DNA of 64,000 bases from Thalassotalea insulae (GCF_030161395.1 NZ_BSST01000001.1:248001-312000); one strand, 5' to 3'. Positions 51,265-60,247 are shown, counted from the first letter of the stretch. Notes: generated from the sequence alone by a model not told the origin. Numbers and translations are program-made.

Positions 51265-51933
51265 TCACGACTTAATGGTTAACACCTTTTGACAACTCGC
51301 ACGAATCATTAACTGTTGAAAATATTTTTCCACCTCAGGCACCTTATCTAACAAGCTAAAGCCCTCTGGTAAACCAGATAAATAATGCAACATAGGGGCA
51401 AGTAGCGCATCAGCCAAACCAAAGAAATCACTATTTAAACATTCTCCGTTAATGAGCTCATTTTCAATAACTTTTAATGCATATAGCACCTGAGGTTGGG
51501 CGGCTTTAACCACATCTAAACGCACTTCGCCACTTTCCCCTTTAGGAAAGGCAAACTCCAACACATAATCTCGTATAATTGCCTTATCGAGGTAAATACT
51601 GGCAATCGCGCAAAAGCTATCAATTTTGGCTTGCTGCACAATTGAGTAACGTTGTGGATAGTCAGGAACGAAAGTCGACAGTAAATAGCGACCTATGCTT
51701 GCCGTTTCAGCTAAAACCAGCTCATTGTGTTTTAATATCGGTAACTTTCCATAAGGATGTAAGGCTAAGTATTGTTCGCTTTTAAATTCTATCGCTTGAT
51801 CATCCAGCTCAAATCCAAGACTATAGTCAATCTGATGCTCCTCACAAAGCAACAACAGCGTTCTGACAAAACTAGAAAAACCCGGCCCATAAATTTGTAC
51901 TTTTGCTTGATTAACACCAATTGTATTCATCAT
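51265..51933 (-). CDS. Glutathione S-transferase family protein
   Basis: A 222-residue protein with a thioredoxin-fold N-terminus (VQIYGPGFSSFVRTLLLLCEEHQIDY; HPYGKLPILKHNELVLAETASIGRYL, with the cis-Pro and the ES-like AETAS glutathione-binding motif) and an all-helical C-terminus. It probably conjugates or reduces a toxic electrophile. Divergent from a TetR regulator; the palindrome between them is likely the operator for both. Confidence 0.85.
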   Translation of the reverse strand: MMNTIGVNQAKVQIYGPGFSSFVRTLLLLCEEHQIDYSLGFELDDQAIEFKSEQYLALHPYGKLPILKHNELVLAETASIGRYLLSTFVPDYPQRYSIVQQAKIDSFCAIASIYLDKAIIRDYVLEFAFPKGESGEVRLDVVKAAQPQVLYALKVIENELINGECLNSDFFGLADALLAPMLHYLSGLPEGFSLLDKVPEVEKYFQQLMIRASCQKVLTIKS

Positions 51934-51976
51934 TTTTCCTTTTTGTTAATAACAATGTCACTGCTAACATTAAGTT

Positions 51977-52010
51977 AATTCAAAATATGTTCAAGAACAT
52001 ATTTTGAATT
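51977..52010. promoter_or_regulatory. Perfect palindromic operator between the GST and TetR genes
   Basis: A perfect 16-bp inverted repeat with a 2-base centre: arm AATTCAAAATATGTTC and its complement at 51995-52010. It is 44 bp from the GST start and 47 bp from the TetR start, so the TetR protein probably represses both genes here. Confidence 0.82.
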
Positions 52011-52056
52011 TATGAAATAATACTATTTACAGTTAACAAGCCTTAAGGAACCTATT

Positions 52057-52608
52057 ATGGCATGGCATAAGCAACACAAAACACAAACAAAAGATCGCAT
52101 ACTAACCAGCGCTGCTGAACTGTTTACTCGCTATGGCTTTGAAAATGTTTCCATTAATCAAGTTATGACAAAAGCTCAACTGACCCGAGGCGCTTTTTAT
52201 GCCCATTTTGATTCAAAAAGTGATTTGCATGCACAAGCGCTGGTAAAGGCAGCAATGTTAGCAAAAGAACAGAATACCAGCTTGTCACCACAGTGTTTAA
52301 CAACCGTCATGCAAAATTACTTAAGTAAGGCTCATAGAGATCAGCAGATACAACACTTATGTCCGTTAGCTTTCTTAGCGGCTGATATCAATCAACAAGA
52401 CCCCCAAGTTAAAACAACTTACACTCAGATATTCAAAGGGTTTATTGACAATACCAACCAATTCACGCAAGACGAACAAACCGCATTGCAAACATCGATA
52501 TTAATGATCGGTGGTCTAGCGTTAGCTAACGCATTAAATGATACAAATTTAAGTGATAGCGTACTCAATGCCTGCCAAAAGGCCATCATCAAGCTTACTG
52601 AGCTTTAA
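52057..52608 (+). CDS. TetR/AcrR-family transcriptional regulator
   Basis: A 183-residue repressor. The N-terminal helix-turn-helix is clear (RILTSAAELFTRYGFENVSINQVMTKAQLTRGAFYAHFDSKSDL); the C-terminal ligand-binding domain resembles TetR_C proteins with a cysteine in IQHLCPLAFLAADI. Divergent from the GST gene. The sensor ligand may be an electrophile or disinfectant handled by the GST. Overlaps the tail of the DUF808 gene by 14 bases (converging). Confidence 0.88.
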   Translation: MAWHKQHKTQTKDRILTSAAELFTRYGFENVSINQVMTKAQLTRGAFYAHFDSKSDLHAQALVKAAMLAKEQNTSLSPQCLTTVMQNYLSKAHRDQQIQHLCPLAFLAADINQQDPQVKTTYTQIFKGFIDNTNQFTQDEQTALQTSILMIGGLALANALNDTNLSDSVLNACQKAIIKLTEL

Positions 52609-53524
52609 TGCGCTTAATAACATTCAACAACAGTAATACTAAAACGCCAGCAATGATACCTACTAAAGCATCAAATAATATCGGCACGGCAATTTGGGCA
52701 AAGCTACCAATTAAACTATGACTAGATTGCACCGCTACTTCGGCCATATGATGCAACCAGCTAAAGTTATGAACTAATAGTCCACCACCGACTAAAAACA
52801 TGGCGACGGTACCGACAACGGCTAACAGCTTCATTAATGCTGGTGCAGAAATTAATAACGTTCGGCCACTTGCTCGTTGCAAAGCATTAAAACGACCCGA
52901 AACAGATTGACGCAACAGATAAAGTCCAAGATCGTCTAATTTAACAATGGCAGCAACAAAGCCATAAACGCCAACAGTAAAGGCGATAGCCAAACTAGAG
53001 AGCACCATGACCTGGGTTTCAAAGGCTGCTGATTTCACAGAACCAAGCACTATCACCACAATTTCAGCAGAAAGAATAAAATCCGTACGGATCGCTCCTT
53101 TGATTTTTTGCCGTTCCAGCGCGACCAAATCGACATTAGGATCTGCTAACAGCCGAAGCTTTTGTTGATGTGCCTGGCTATTGTCATGATGAATAAACTT
53201 CTCTGCGATTTTTTCCGCGCCTTCAAAACACAAAAATAAGCCACCAATGATCATTAATACCGTGATCAAAGGCAGATAAACGGCACTCAGTAATAACGCT
53301 GCTGGCACTAAAATGACTTTATTTAGCAATGAGCCTTTCGCCACGGCCCATACAACAGGTAACTCACGCTCAGCTTTTACACCAGCCACCTGCTCGGCAT
53401 TCAGCGCCAAATCATCACCCAGCACTCCCGCCGTTTTCTTCGCCGCCACTTTAGACAAAATGGCAACATCATCCAGCACAGTGGCAATATCATCAATTAG
53501 CGCTAATAAACTCGAACCTGCCAA
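52595..53524 (-). CDS. DUF808 family membrane protein (YedI-like)
   Basis: A 309-residue inner-membrane protein with about seven hydrophobic segments. The N-terminus AGSSLLALIDDIATVLDDVAILSKVAAKKTAGVLGDDLALNAEQV is diagnostic for DUF808/YedI. Start is taken as the TTG at 53524, preceded by AGGAG, which gives that exact N-terminus. Function unknown. Confidence 0.88.
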   Translation of the reverse strand: MAGSSLLALIDDIATVLDDVAILSKVAAKKTAGVLGDDLALNAEQVAGVKAERELPVVWAVAKGSLLNKVILVPAALLLSAVYLPLITVLMIIGGLFLCFEGAEKIAEKFIHHDNSQAHQQKLRLLADPNVDLVALERQKIKGAIRTDFILSAEIVVIVLGSVKSAAFETQVMVLSSLAIAFTVGVYGFVAAIVKLDDLGLYLLRQSVSGRFNALQRASGRTLLISAPALMKLLAVVGTVAMFLVGGGLLVHNFSWLHHMAEVAVQSSHSLIGSFAQIAVPILFDALVGIIAGVLVLLLLNVIKRIKAQ

Positions 53525-53669
53525 AACATCTCCTAAATAAAGCCTGTTATTTAAGTCACTTATACCACTAATTGAATAAATGGCCCAATGTCTTTTACAT
53601 TTGTTGTTGAAAATCCAATTAACCACATGTACCATTATTACACAGGGCACATATGGAGCAACTATATTT

Positions 53670-54050
53670 ATGGAAGTAACAATTGATATTGACGATCCGA
53701 TGCCGCTGTTTACTCAGTTAGTAGAGCAGATCAAACAAGCAGTGTTAGAGGAGCAGTTAGCACCGGGAGATCCTTTGCCATCTATCAGGCAACTGGCAAA
53801 TGATTTGGAAATTAACAGTAAAACAGTGGCAAAAGCTTATCGTCTGCTGGAAAGAGATTCGATTATTCAAGCAAAAGGCTATCGGGGCACTTTTGTTCAC
53901 CCAGAGGCGAAACAGCATTGTGATTTTGATTTAAACCTTTGGTTAACGGAACAGTTAACTGAGGTCATTACTTTGGTCAAAGCCAAGGGCGCGACTGATT
54001 CAGAGATCAGAATAGCATTTAACCAAGTAATGAATAACTATAAAAATTAA
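53670..54050 (+). CDS. GntR-family regulator (YtrA type)
   Basis: A 126-residue protein with only the winged helix-turn-helix (PMPLFTQLVEQIKQAVLEEQLAPGDPLPSIRQLANDLEINSKTVAKAYRLLE) and a short C-terminal helix region, the layout of the YtrA subfamily. Such regulators usually control the transporter or membrane-protein gene that follows. The ATG at 53670 is used; the frame is open upstream. The next gene is 10 bases downstream with GGAGAA. Confidence 0.87.
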   Translation: MEVTIDIDDPMPLFTQLVEQIKQAVLEEQLAPGDPLPSIRQLANDLEINSKTVAKAYRLLERDSIIQAKGYRGTFVHPEAKQHCDFDLNLWLTEQLTEVITLVKAKGATDSEIRIAFNQVMNNYKN

Positions 54051-54060
54051 GGAGAATAGC

Positions 54061-54924
54061 ATGGCAATTAGTATCATTATATTCGCAGTATTTATCAGCC
54101 AAATTTGGTTGTTATCTTATTATTACCCCAAACAGGTGACGAGTCGGATAAGCTATGTTTTAGAACACTATACACCACAAGAATACCCAAAACTTTACCC
54201 TGAACCACCTGAAAAAATACTAAAAATAAAAGCGACTTATTTACGACTTAATTATCTTGGTATTTTGATAGGATTAATTATTGTCAGCTATTTTGGTTTT
54301 ATCGTAGAAGACTTTAATAACCATTTAAATGTACTCGATGATATCCCCTTACTTTATGGCATGCTGCAATACACACCAGTGATATACCTTGAGTTACGTG
54401 GTCGTCAGCAATTAAAATTGATGCGCAAGCTCAACAAAATAACCAATCGTAGCGCAGAGTTACAGCCTCGTCGGCTATTTAATTATATTGAAAAGAAATA
54501 CCTAGTATTCGCCGTTAGCGTTTATCTGATTTTTGTAATATTTACACTAATCACTAGCCAGTTCACGTTTAACGCCGAACTCGGAATTAAATTAGTCACG
54601 GTCACTGGTATCAACATTTTATTCATTATGCTCGGCGCTCAAAACCTTTACGGTAAAAAACGTGATCCACTGCAAAACCATGAAGACAGAGAAAAACAAA
54701 TACAATTTACCCTGCAATCATTTGTCTTTATCAGTATATTCATGACCATTTACATAATGGCACATAGCTGGCTGAATCAGCATCAGCTCAATTATGTTGA
54801 GATCATAGTGAACAGTCTGTACTTTCAAGTAATTGCGATCTACTCCTTAGGGCTTTTAATTAAACGCTTTAATATCAAAAATGTAAATTTTGATGCCTAT
54901 CGGGAAAATCACAACGCCGCATAA
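54061..54924 (+). CDS. Polytopic membrane protein of unknown function in a GntR operon
   Basis: A 287-residue protein with about seven membrane segments (ISIIIFAVFISQIWLLSY; YLGILIGLIIVSYFGF; PLLYGMLQYTPVIYL; YLVFAVSVYLIFVIFTLI; IKLVTVTGINILFIMLG; SFVFISIFMTIYIMAH; LYFQVIAIYSLGLLI). No family recognised. The two proteins are probably co-regulated by the GntR repressor, whose ligand may be the substrate of this protein. Confidence 0.65.
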   Translation: MAISIIIFAVFISQIWLLSYYYPKQVTSRISYVLEHYTPQEYPKLYPEPPEKILKIKATYLRLNYLGILIGLIIVSYFGFIVEDFNNHLNVLDDIPLLYGMLQYTPVIYLELRGRQQLKLMRKLNKITNRSAELQPRRLFNYIEKKYLVFAVSVYLIFVIFTLITSQFTFNAELGIKLVTVTGINILFIMLGAQNLYGKKRDPLQNHEDREKQIQFTLQSFVFISIFMTIYIMAHSWLNQHQLNYVEIIVNSLYFQVIAIYSLGLLIKRFNIKNVNFDAYRENHNAA

Positions 54925-54928
54925 ACAA

Positions 54929-54958
54929 AAAGGGGATGCTATTAATAGCATCCCCTTT
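54929..54958. terminator. Bidirectional intrinsic terminator
   Basis: A perfect 15-bp inverted repeat (AAAGGGGATGCTATT / AATAGCATCCCCTTT) without loop bases at the centre, flanked by A and T runs. Ends the GntR operon and the oppositely oriented efpL gene. Confidence 0.88.
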
Positions 54959-54977
54959 AAATAAAACGCGAGAACAA

Positions 54978-55550
54978 CTATTTATCCGCGCGTCCCATAA
55001 ATTTCTTTTCTTCGGTATTAACTTTCACTTTATCACCGGTTGAAATATGCTCAGGTACCTGAATGATCACGCCTGTTGAAAGTGTTGCAGGCTTAGTGCG
55101 TGACGTTGCCGAAGCCCCTTTAATTGACGGGTCAGTTTCTATCACTTCCAGCTCTACACTGGCTGGTAAATCAATCGCGACCGGCGCACCATCAACAATG
55201 ACAACATGTAAACCTTGTGTTTCTTCATTGATAAACAACACTTCATCGGCAATATTATCTTTATTGAGGTTATACGGGGTGTAATCTTCATTATCCATAA
55301 AGACATATTCATCACCATCAATATATGAAAACATCGCGGCACGACGTACTAAATCCGCCAGATTTAGCATTTCAACGTCTTTAAAGGTTTCATCAACTTT
55401 ACCGCCAGTGACCACATCGTACATCCGCATACGATATAAACTACCGCCCGCTCGGCCTTGTGGCACCGAACGCTCAATATCTTTCACTATCATTACGCGA
55501 CCATTATGTTCAATCGCTGCATTCTTCTTTATTTCACTCGCCTTTGGCAT
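54978..55550 (-). CDS. yeiP: Elongation factor P-like protein EfpL (YeiP)
   Basis: A 190-residue relative of translation factor EF-P, which rescues ribosomes stalled on proline-rich or similar stretches. Domains: KOW-like N-terminus (ASEIKKNAAIEHNGRVMIVKDIERSVPQGRAGGS), middle EF-P OB domain (YIDGDEYVFMDNEDYTPYNL), and C-terminal OB domain ending PATLSTGVIIQVPEHISTGDKVKV, matching YeiP. At the tip loop an arginine (QGRAGG) replaces the lysine that EF-P modifies, as in EfpL proteins. ATG at 55550. Confidence 0.93.
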   Translation of the reverse strand: MPKASEIKKNAAIEHNGRVMIVKDIERSVPQGRAGGSLYRMRMYDVVTGGKVDETFKDVEMLNLADLVRRAAMFSYIDGDEYVFMDNEDYTPYNLNKDNIADEVLFINEETQGLHVVIVDGAPVAIDLPASVELEVIETDPSIKGASATSRTKPATLSTGVIIQVPEHISTGDKVKVNTEEKKFMGRADK

Positions 55551-55611
55551 AAATCTGTTCCTAAAATAAAAAGTTAAGGCAAAATACCATGTAAATTGAG
55601 TTAATCAAGCT

Positions 55612-56541
55612 CTAAAGTTTATTTCGCTGCGCTAATAAATAATCAAGCCCACCGGTGATCACAGCAACTTGTGCTAAATTACAGTTTTCATCATCGACTT
55701 TAGGACTATCTGGGTACACTTCGGTTGTCGTTACATATTCAGCATCGCTAAAGCCCATACAGAGCCCTAATTGGCGTGCAGCATAATTTATCACTCCCGG
55801 TTGCACAACCGGCTCACCAATTAATCGCCCTTGTTCATCAGCTGGCGCAATATGAGTCACTTGCTCAACCGATTTAATGATCGCCGTTTGAAAATCATCC
55901 TGAGGTTTAACACTGTTTGCGACTAAATAAAAACCGTCAGGGATATTCCAATTGTCATGTACGGTTGCATCACGAGCAGCGAGTGCTGGTCTAAATTCAC
56001 TGTTATCACTATCTGTGGTTTCATGCAGGTCAAAGTGGACATCAATTGTTAGCGCTAGTGAGTGAATAAGCTCCATCACCGCTGCGGCCTCTTCCGCCGG
56101 ACTGTCTGAATAGAATGAACGATTAGGGTCAATCGCTTTGGGATTCCAACGATTGATGGTTTCATAACCCCATGGGCTGACACAAGGACAAGCAATAATA
56201 TTAAAATCATTAACATAGGCTTGGGCCTGTGTTTGCATAAACAACAAAGCCCCTTGCACGCCGCTAGTTTCATAGCCGTGAACACCACCGGTAATTAGTA
56301 CCGTTGGTTTTTTCGGGTCCAGTTGCTTACTATGTAACGCCAATAACGGATAACGAGCTGGATCAATTGACAAAGCACCATACTGCTTAAGCACAAATTT
56401 GTCCGATAAGGCATTAATTTTACTGACAACTTCTTGTTGATATGAGCGTTTTACCTGTTGACGTTCAAACCATAATGCTTTTTCTTGCTCGCCCCATTTC
56501 TGACCTGGAACACCGATTGGATACACTTGTTGCTGAGTCAT
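55612..56541 (-). CDS. M14-family metallocarboxypeptidase
   Basis: A 309-residue zinc-dependent peptidase of the M14 clan. Motifs: GGVHGYETSGVQGALLFM (HxxE zinc ligands), CPCVSPWGYETINRWNPKAIDPNRSFY (substrate recognition, Asn-Arg) and DVHFDLHETTDSD (third zinc His). No signal peptide, so it is cytosolic, with substrates such as peptides or amidated amino acids. Lies next to efpL on the same strand but with a 60-base gap; a shared transcript is possible. Confidence 0.85.
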   Translation of the reverse strand: MTQQQVYPIGVPGQKWGEQEKALWFERQQVKRSYQQEVVSKINALSDKFVLKQYGALSIDPARYPLLALHSKQLDPKKPTVLITGGVHGYETSGVQGALLFMQTQAQAYVNDFNIIACPCVSPWGYETINRWNPKAIDPNRSFYSDSPAEEAAAVMELIHSLALTIDVHFDLHETTDSDNSEFRPALAARDATVHDNWNIPDGFYLVANSVKPQDDFQTAIIKSVEQVTHIAPADEQGRLIGEPVVQPGVINYAARQLGLCMGFSDAEYVTTTEVYPDSPKVDDENCNLAQVAVITGGLDYLLAQRNKL

Positions 56542-56687
56542 GCATTTTCCTAAAAATGATTATTGATATGCCGATTTTATCGAGCGCATTTATCTTTTTA
56601 TTGTAAAACTAAAGTTGCTAGTTTGTTAAGTCATTACTAAGCTTTACTGTGAATAAGCAATGATGCTGAAAATGGATTTTACAATGA

Positions 56688-58910
56688 ATGTTTACCATCA
56701 ATAGCTCATATTTTTTATTGGGTAGCCAAGGATTATTAGCCTTTATTTTAACTTACATTTTTTGGCTAAATCACCTCAAAACCAAAGGCAGTATAGCGCT
56801 GCTTGGCTTTGGGTTGTGCCTGTTAATTTATGCCGTAGTGATTACAACAACATTAACCGATATAAAAATTGCGGTGCTCGGCGCGACACTTGTCAGTGCT
56901 TTTGCCCTGCTCTGTTTACAGCTGAGCTTAAGCCAATTAATCAAAATGAAAACGTTCCCGACGCTTTTTTACTGTTATGCCCTAATAACAGCCTTAGCGC
57001 TGATAAACTACGCGAGTGCAGAGAACACCTTATTTATGATTGCCATAGCGCTATTGCTAGCCGTCAGCTATATTACCTTGCTTTTTTTACTCAATCATCA
57101 GCTAAAAGCATTTTATCCAAAGCATGTTATTTTTATTACTTTAGCCACCATTTTCTATGCGTTAGCTCAGATTCGTATCATCACAATAGCGCTATTAGTA
57201 CCTGCTACTCCGGCGATAATCGATAACACATTGCTGATAGCAACCAATATAGCAATCTGCGCAGGCATCGCGGTTATTTTTGGCATTATTACCCTGACAG
57301 CAAAAGCCAAAGAACAATATTTAAAAGCGTTTTCACAAGGTAAAAGCGAATTTATCACCAATGTCAGTCATGAGGTACGCACACCAATGAATGGCATCTT
57401 AGGCATGCTAAGCCTACTAGAGCAATCACAACTAACTGCTCAGCAGCAACACAAAGTTTCTATTGCTAAAAATAGTGCTTATTCGTTGTTAGCGGTAATA
57501 AATGAAGTATTAGATTTATCAAAAATTGAATCCGGCACACTCGAGCCGGAAATAGTTACTGTCGATATCAAGCAACTGATAGAAGAAACAGCAGAAACTT
57601 TTGCCCTACAATGCCATCTTAAAGAAGTTGAATTAATCGTCGATTGCACAAAAATTACCGAACAATTCATCATGACCGACCCGTCAAAAGTCACGCAAAT
57701 TATTTCTAACCTATTGAGCAATGCAGTAAAGTTTACTGATAAAGGGGAAATAATTTTACACGTAGCTCTGACTCAAATTGACCAAGAAAGTTTTCTTTTA
57801 GAAGGTTCTGTCACCGATACTGGCATAGGTATAGCCCCAGAAAAACTGTTATTGTTATTACAAGAACACCCCGCTAAGCGCCATGCCCGTCAGCATCACT
57901 ATAGTGCTAACGCATTAGGACTCAAGCTCACTAAAACATTATGTTCATTACTTGAGGGGACATTATCAGCCAGTTCACAACCAGAGCATGGCAGTTGTTT
58001 TAATTTTACGATAAAGGTGGCAACAACAGAACAACCCGCCTTAAGTGGAAATAATCATGATTTAACCGCCCACACCATATTGATTGCTGATAATAATAAA
58101 ACATCAGCAAACTTATTGAATGACACACTCGCTAAACTCGGTGCAAATGTCGTTATTACTTCAACTGAGCAAGAAACCATTAATACCCTAAAATTACGAC
58201 AAGATACCCCCTTTGATTTTGCTTTTGTTAGTGAAAAACTATTTAGTCGTGATTTAAATGATTTCATGCAAAATATCAAAGATATTAATAATATCAACAA
58301 TGTGAAATTTGTTTTAATGGCCTATCTTGATTGCTCTTATGATAAAAACACGCTGCTCATATCTAATTTTAAACAGCTGATCTATAAACCTCTCCTCAGT
58401 TCTTCACTCAATGTGATACTCGATAGACTGATATATAGTCAAGACCGTCAGCCATCGGCTAATCATGGGATATTAAAAAATGAGCAAGGGGCGAGTAAAC
58501 TACTACCAGGAAAAACAGTGCTAGTGGTTGAAGATAACAAGATCAATCAGATGGTAGTACTCGGGGTGTTAAAACAACTAAAAACTCGTATCCTTATCGC
58601 TAATAATGGCCATGAAGCAATAAAAATTCTCAAGAAAAAAGGCCATCAAATTGATCTGGTTTTAATGGACTGCTTAATGCCGGAAATGGATGGTTACCAA
58701 GCGACTCAGCTTATTCGAAATGGTGAGGCTGGTGAACAAAACAGTAACATAGTTATTATTGCGCTAACCGCTAGTGCAATGGAGAACGAAAAAGCTAAGT
58801 GTCTTGCGTTAGGCATGAATGAGGTGCTCACTAAACCGATCAATTCAGACATATTAACGGCAACGATGAACTTTTGGTTAACGCCGAAAGAAAAGAGATA
58901 TTGCCATTAG
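56688..58910 (+). CDS. Hybrid sensor histidine kinase with two receiver domains
   Basis: A 740-residue membrane sensor. Residues 1-205 hold about seven membrane segments (integral-membrane sensor, MASE-like); then HisKA (SEFITNVSHEVRTPMNGILGML, autophosphorylated His near 228) and HATPase (NLLSNAVKFTDKGEI, DTGIGI, SALGLKLTKTLCSLLEG). Two receivers follow: the first (HTILIADNNKTSANLL...FAFVSEKLFS) has Ser where the phosphorylated Asp should be, so it is degenerate; the second (VLVVEDNKINQMVV...LVLMDCLMPEMDGYQ) is intact. No Hpt domain. It resembles BarA/GacS in domain order but lacks its periplasmic sensor and Hpt. Partner regulator not in the window. Confidence 0.88.
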   Translation: MFTINSSYFLLGSQGLLAFILTYIFWLNHLKTKGSIALLGFGLCLLIYAVVITTTLTDIKIAVLGATLVSAFALLCLQLSLSQLIKMKTFPTLFYCYALITALALINYASAENTLFMIAIALLLAVSYITLLFLLNHQLKAFYPKHVIFITLATIFYALAQIRIITIALLVPATPAIIDNTLLIATNIAICAGIAVIFGIITLTAKAKEQYLKAFSQGKSEFITNVSHEVRTPMNGILGMLSLLEQSQLTAQQQHKVSIAKNSAYSLLAVINEVLDLSKIESGTLEPEIVTVDIKQLIEETAETFALQCHLKEVELIVDCTKITEQFIMTDPSKVTQIISNLLSNAVKFTDKGEIILHVALTQIDQESFLLEGSVTDTGIGIAPEKLLLLLQEHPAKRHARQHHYSANALGLKLTKTLCSLLEGTLSASSQPEHGSCFNFTIKVATTEQPALSGNNHDLTAHTILIADNNKTSANLLNDTLAKLGANVVITSTEQETINTLKLRQDTPFDFAFVSEKLFSRDLNDFMQNIKDINNINNVKFVLMAYLDCSYDKNTLLISNFKQLIYKPLLSSSLNVILDRLIYSQDRQPSANHGILKNEQGASKLLPGKTVLVVEDNKINQMVVLGVLKQLKTRILIANNGHEAIKILKKKGHQIDLVLMDCLMPEMDGYQATQLIRNGEAGEQNSNIVIIALTASAMENEKAKCLALGMNEVLTKPINSDILTATMNFWLTPKEKRYCH

Positions 58911-58931
58911 CCATTCATTATTAACTAAGCA

Positions 58932-59105
58932 CTAATCATTATCTTCTTGCTCATCGCTAACTATATCAGGTGTTACCGCATCCACCACCTCAACTGTTCC
59001 CTCAACAACAGCTGCAGCAACACCTACGGTCGCGGTTACAACAGCGCAGCCATTAACAAAGAGCAAACCCAATACACTCACTACTCGAATCATCGCCAAC
59101 AACAT
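58932..59105 (-). CDS. Very small lipoprotein
   Basis: A 57-residue protein with a signal (MIRVVSVLGLLFVNGC, lipobox VNGC) and a mature part of only 37 residues, alternating Val/Ala/Thr/Gly (CAVVTATVGVAAAVVEG), then an acidic tail. It resembles small CAVV-type lipoproteins of Pseudomonas/Vibrio relatives. GGGAGGAAG directly precedes the ATG at 59105; an internal ATG at 59093 is also possible. The overlapping plus-strand ORF is its shadow. Confidence 0.65.
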   Translation of the reverse strand: MLLAMIRVVSVLGLLFVNGCAVVTATVGVAAAVVEGTVEVVDAVTPDIVSDEQEDND

Positions 59106-59136
59106 CTTCCTCCCATTACAAATTTACCGCTCAACA

Positions 59137-59191
59137 CTAGAGCATGTTTATCTTGAACAAAATGCAAACTGCAAAGTTCAACACGCTCTAG
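59137..59191. repeat. Short copy of the rlmJ-side repeat, 55 bp palindromic ends
   Basis: Ends CTAGAGCATGTT and AACACGCTCTAG are inverted repeats (11 of 12). Read on the minus strand, 24 bases of its right end (59166-59189) equal the left end of the 295-bp element at 9707-9730 exactly, and the following 20 match in 17. It is therefore a second, shortened member of that repeat family. Confidence 0.7.
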
Positions 59192-59327
59192 GCTATTGTG
59201 ACACAGCCCGCAAATAAAATCCCCCGCAGGCTATATCCGCCCGCCCATTTAAGGGTTAATATTATTCACCTATTTAACAAAATAGTTTACAGTAAGGCTT
59301 GGTTATGATTTCTGGATAATACTATTG

Positions 59328-60227
59328 ATGGCTAAAAAACGTCCTCCACTTCACTTGCTCAGTATATTTGAAGCATCAGCTCGTTTAGAGAGCTTTAAGT
59401 TAGCGAGCCAGGAACTTTTTATTACCCCATCCGCGGTTAGTCATCAGATAAAATCATTGGAAGAGTTTGTTGGCTTCCCATTATTTGTTCGAAAAAGTCG
59501 TGGAGTTCAACTGAATAGCGCAGGTAAATTATACCTAAGCTATGTTCAGCAATGTTTTGAATTACTTGAAAAAGGCACAAAAGCTATCGAACGGAAATTT
59601 GCGAAACCACACCTAAAAATATCAACATTTTCAACTATGGCAACTAATGTGATCTTGCCGCAGTTAGGGTTATTCCAAAACGCTCACCCTGATATCGGTA
59701 TCCGTATTGAAACCGGCATCAATATCACAGATTTTCGCTATGAAGACTTTGATTTGGCGATTAGAATCGGCCATGGAGACTGGTCAAATGTTGAGGTAAG
59801 AAAACTATTTGATATTGATATTGCAGCGCTATGCTCGCCTGAATTTGCTCAAAAATACCAGCTAACATCGATGGAACAAATAAATGAAGTCCCATTAATC
59901 GACTTAACGTCTATGGATAATATTTGGCAAATGTGGGCTGATGCTACTGGTATAAAAGCCAATAACTTTAATCACAACCTAACCTTTAATAACTACGAAG
60001 CATCATTAGGTGCAGCAGAGCAAGGTTTAGGGCTTTGTCTCGCATTAATGCCTATTGAAAGTTCATTGGTGAAAAGAAGGTTATTAATTAACCCTTTTGG
60101 TACAAAAATATCGTTCGGCCGTGCACTTTACGCCGTGTATCGTCACGAAGACAAAGAGCGTCATGATATTCAGTGTTTTCTAAATTGGCTAGTGAAATCT
60201 CCTAACCTGTTAACTATAGATGAATAG
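59328..60227 (+). CDS. LysR-family transcriptional regulator (GcvA-like)
   Basis: A 299-residue regulator. N-terminal winged helix-turn-helix PLHLLSIFEASARLESFKLASQELFITPSAVSHQIKSLEEFVGFPLFVRKSRGVQL, near-identical in style to GcvA-type proteins; C-terminal periplasmic-binding-like effector domain from about 95. A TTG and an ATG adjoin; the ATG at 59328 is used. The region upstream and a palindrome after the gene share TTCACCTAT, possibly its own binding motif. The target is probably the small membrane-protein gene that follows. Confidence 0.87.
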   Translation: MAKKRPPLHLLSIFEASARLESFKLASQELFITPSAVSHQIKSLEEFVGFPLFVRKSRGVQLNSAGKLYLSYVQQCFELLEKGTKAIERKFAKPHLKISTFSTMATNVILPQLGLFQNAHPDIGIRIETGINITDFRYEDFDLAIRIGHGDWSNVEVRKLFDIDIAALCSPEFAQKYQLTSMEQINEVPLIDLTSMDNIWQMWADATGIKANNFNHNLTFNNYEASLGAAEQGLGLCLALMPIESSLVKRRLLINPFGTKISFGRALYAVYRHEDKERHDIQCFLNWLVKSPNLLTIDE

Positions 60228-60228
60228 C

Positions 60229-60247
60229 ATTCACCTATACGGTGAAT
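60229..60247. promoter_or_regulatory. Palindrome ATTCACC-N5-GGTGAAT, possible regulator site
   Basis: A perfect 7-bp inverted repeat with a 5-base centre right after the LysR stop codon. TTCACCTAT is also found at 59265-59273 before the LysR gene. It lies about 80 bp before the next small gene, so it may be that gene's LysR operator. Confidence 0.5.

Noticed and set aside
56762..57226. Plus-strand ORF of 154 codons inside the hybrid kinase gene
   Set aside because: It is an alternative frame of the membrane-sensor part; the kinase frame is clearly coding.
56688..58910. Hybrid kinase as the BarA/GacS kinase that drives the Csr RNAs
   Set aside because: It lacks the Hpt domain and the periplasmic sensor of BarA/GacS, and lies 35 kb from the RNA genes.
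58947..59156. Plus-strand ORF of 69 codons
   Set aside because: It is antisense to the small lipoprotein gene, has an unnatural Asn/Tyr/His-rich composition and reads into the repeat.
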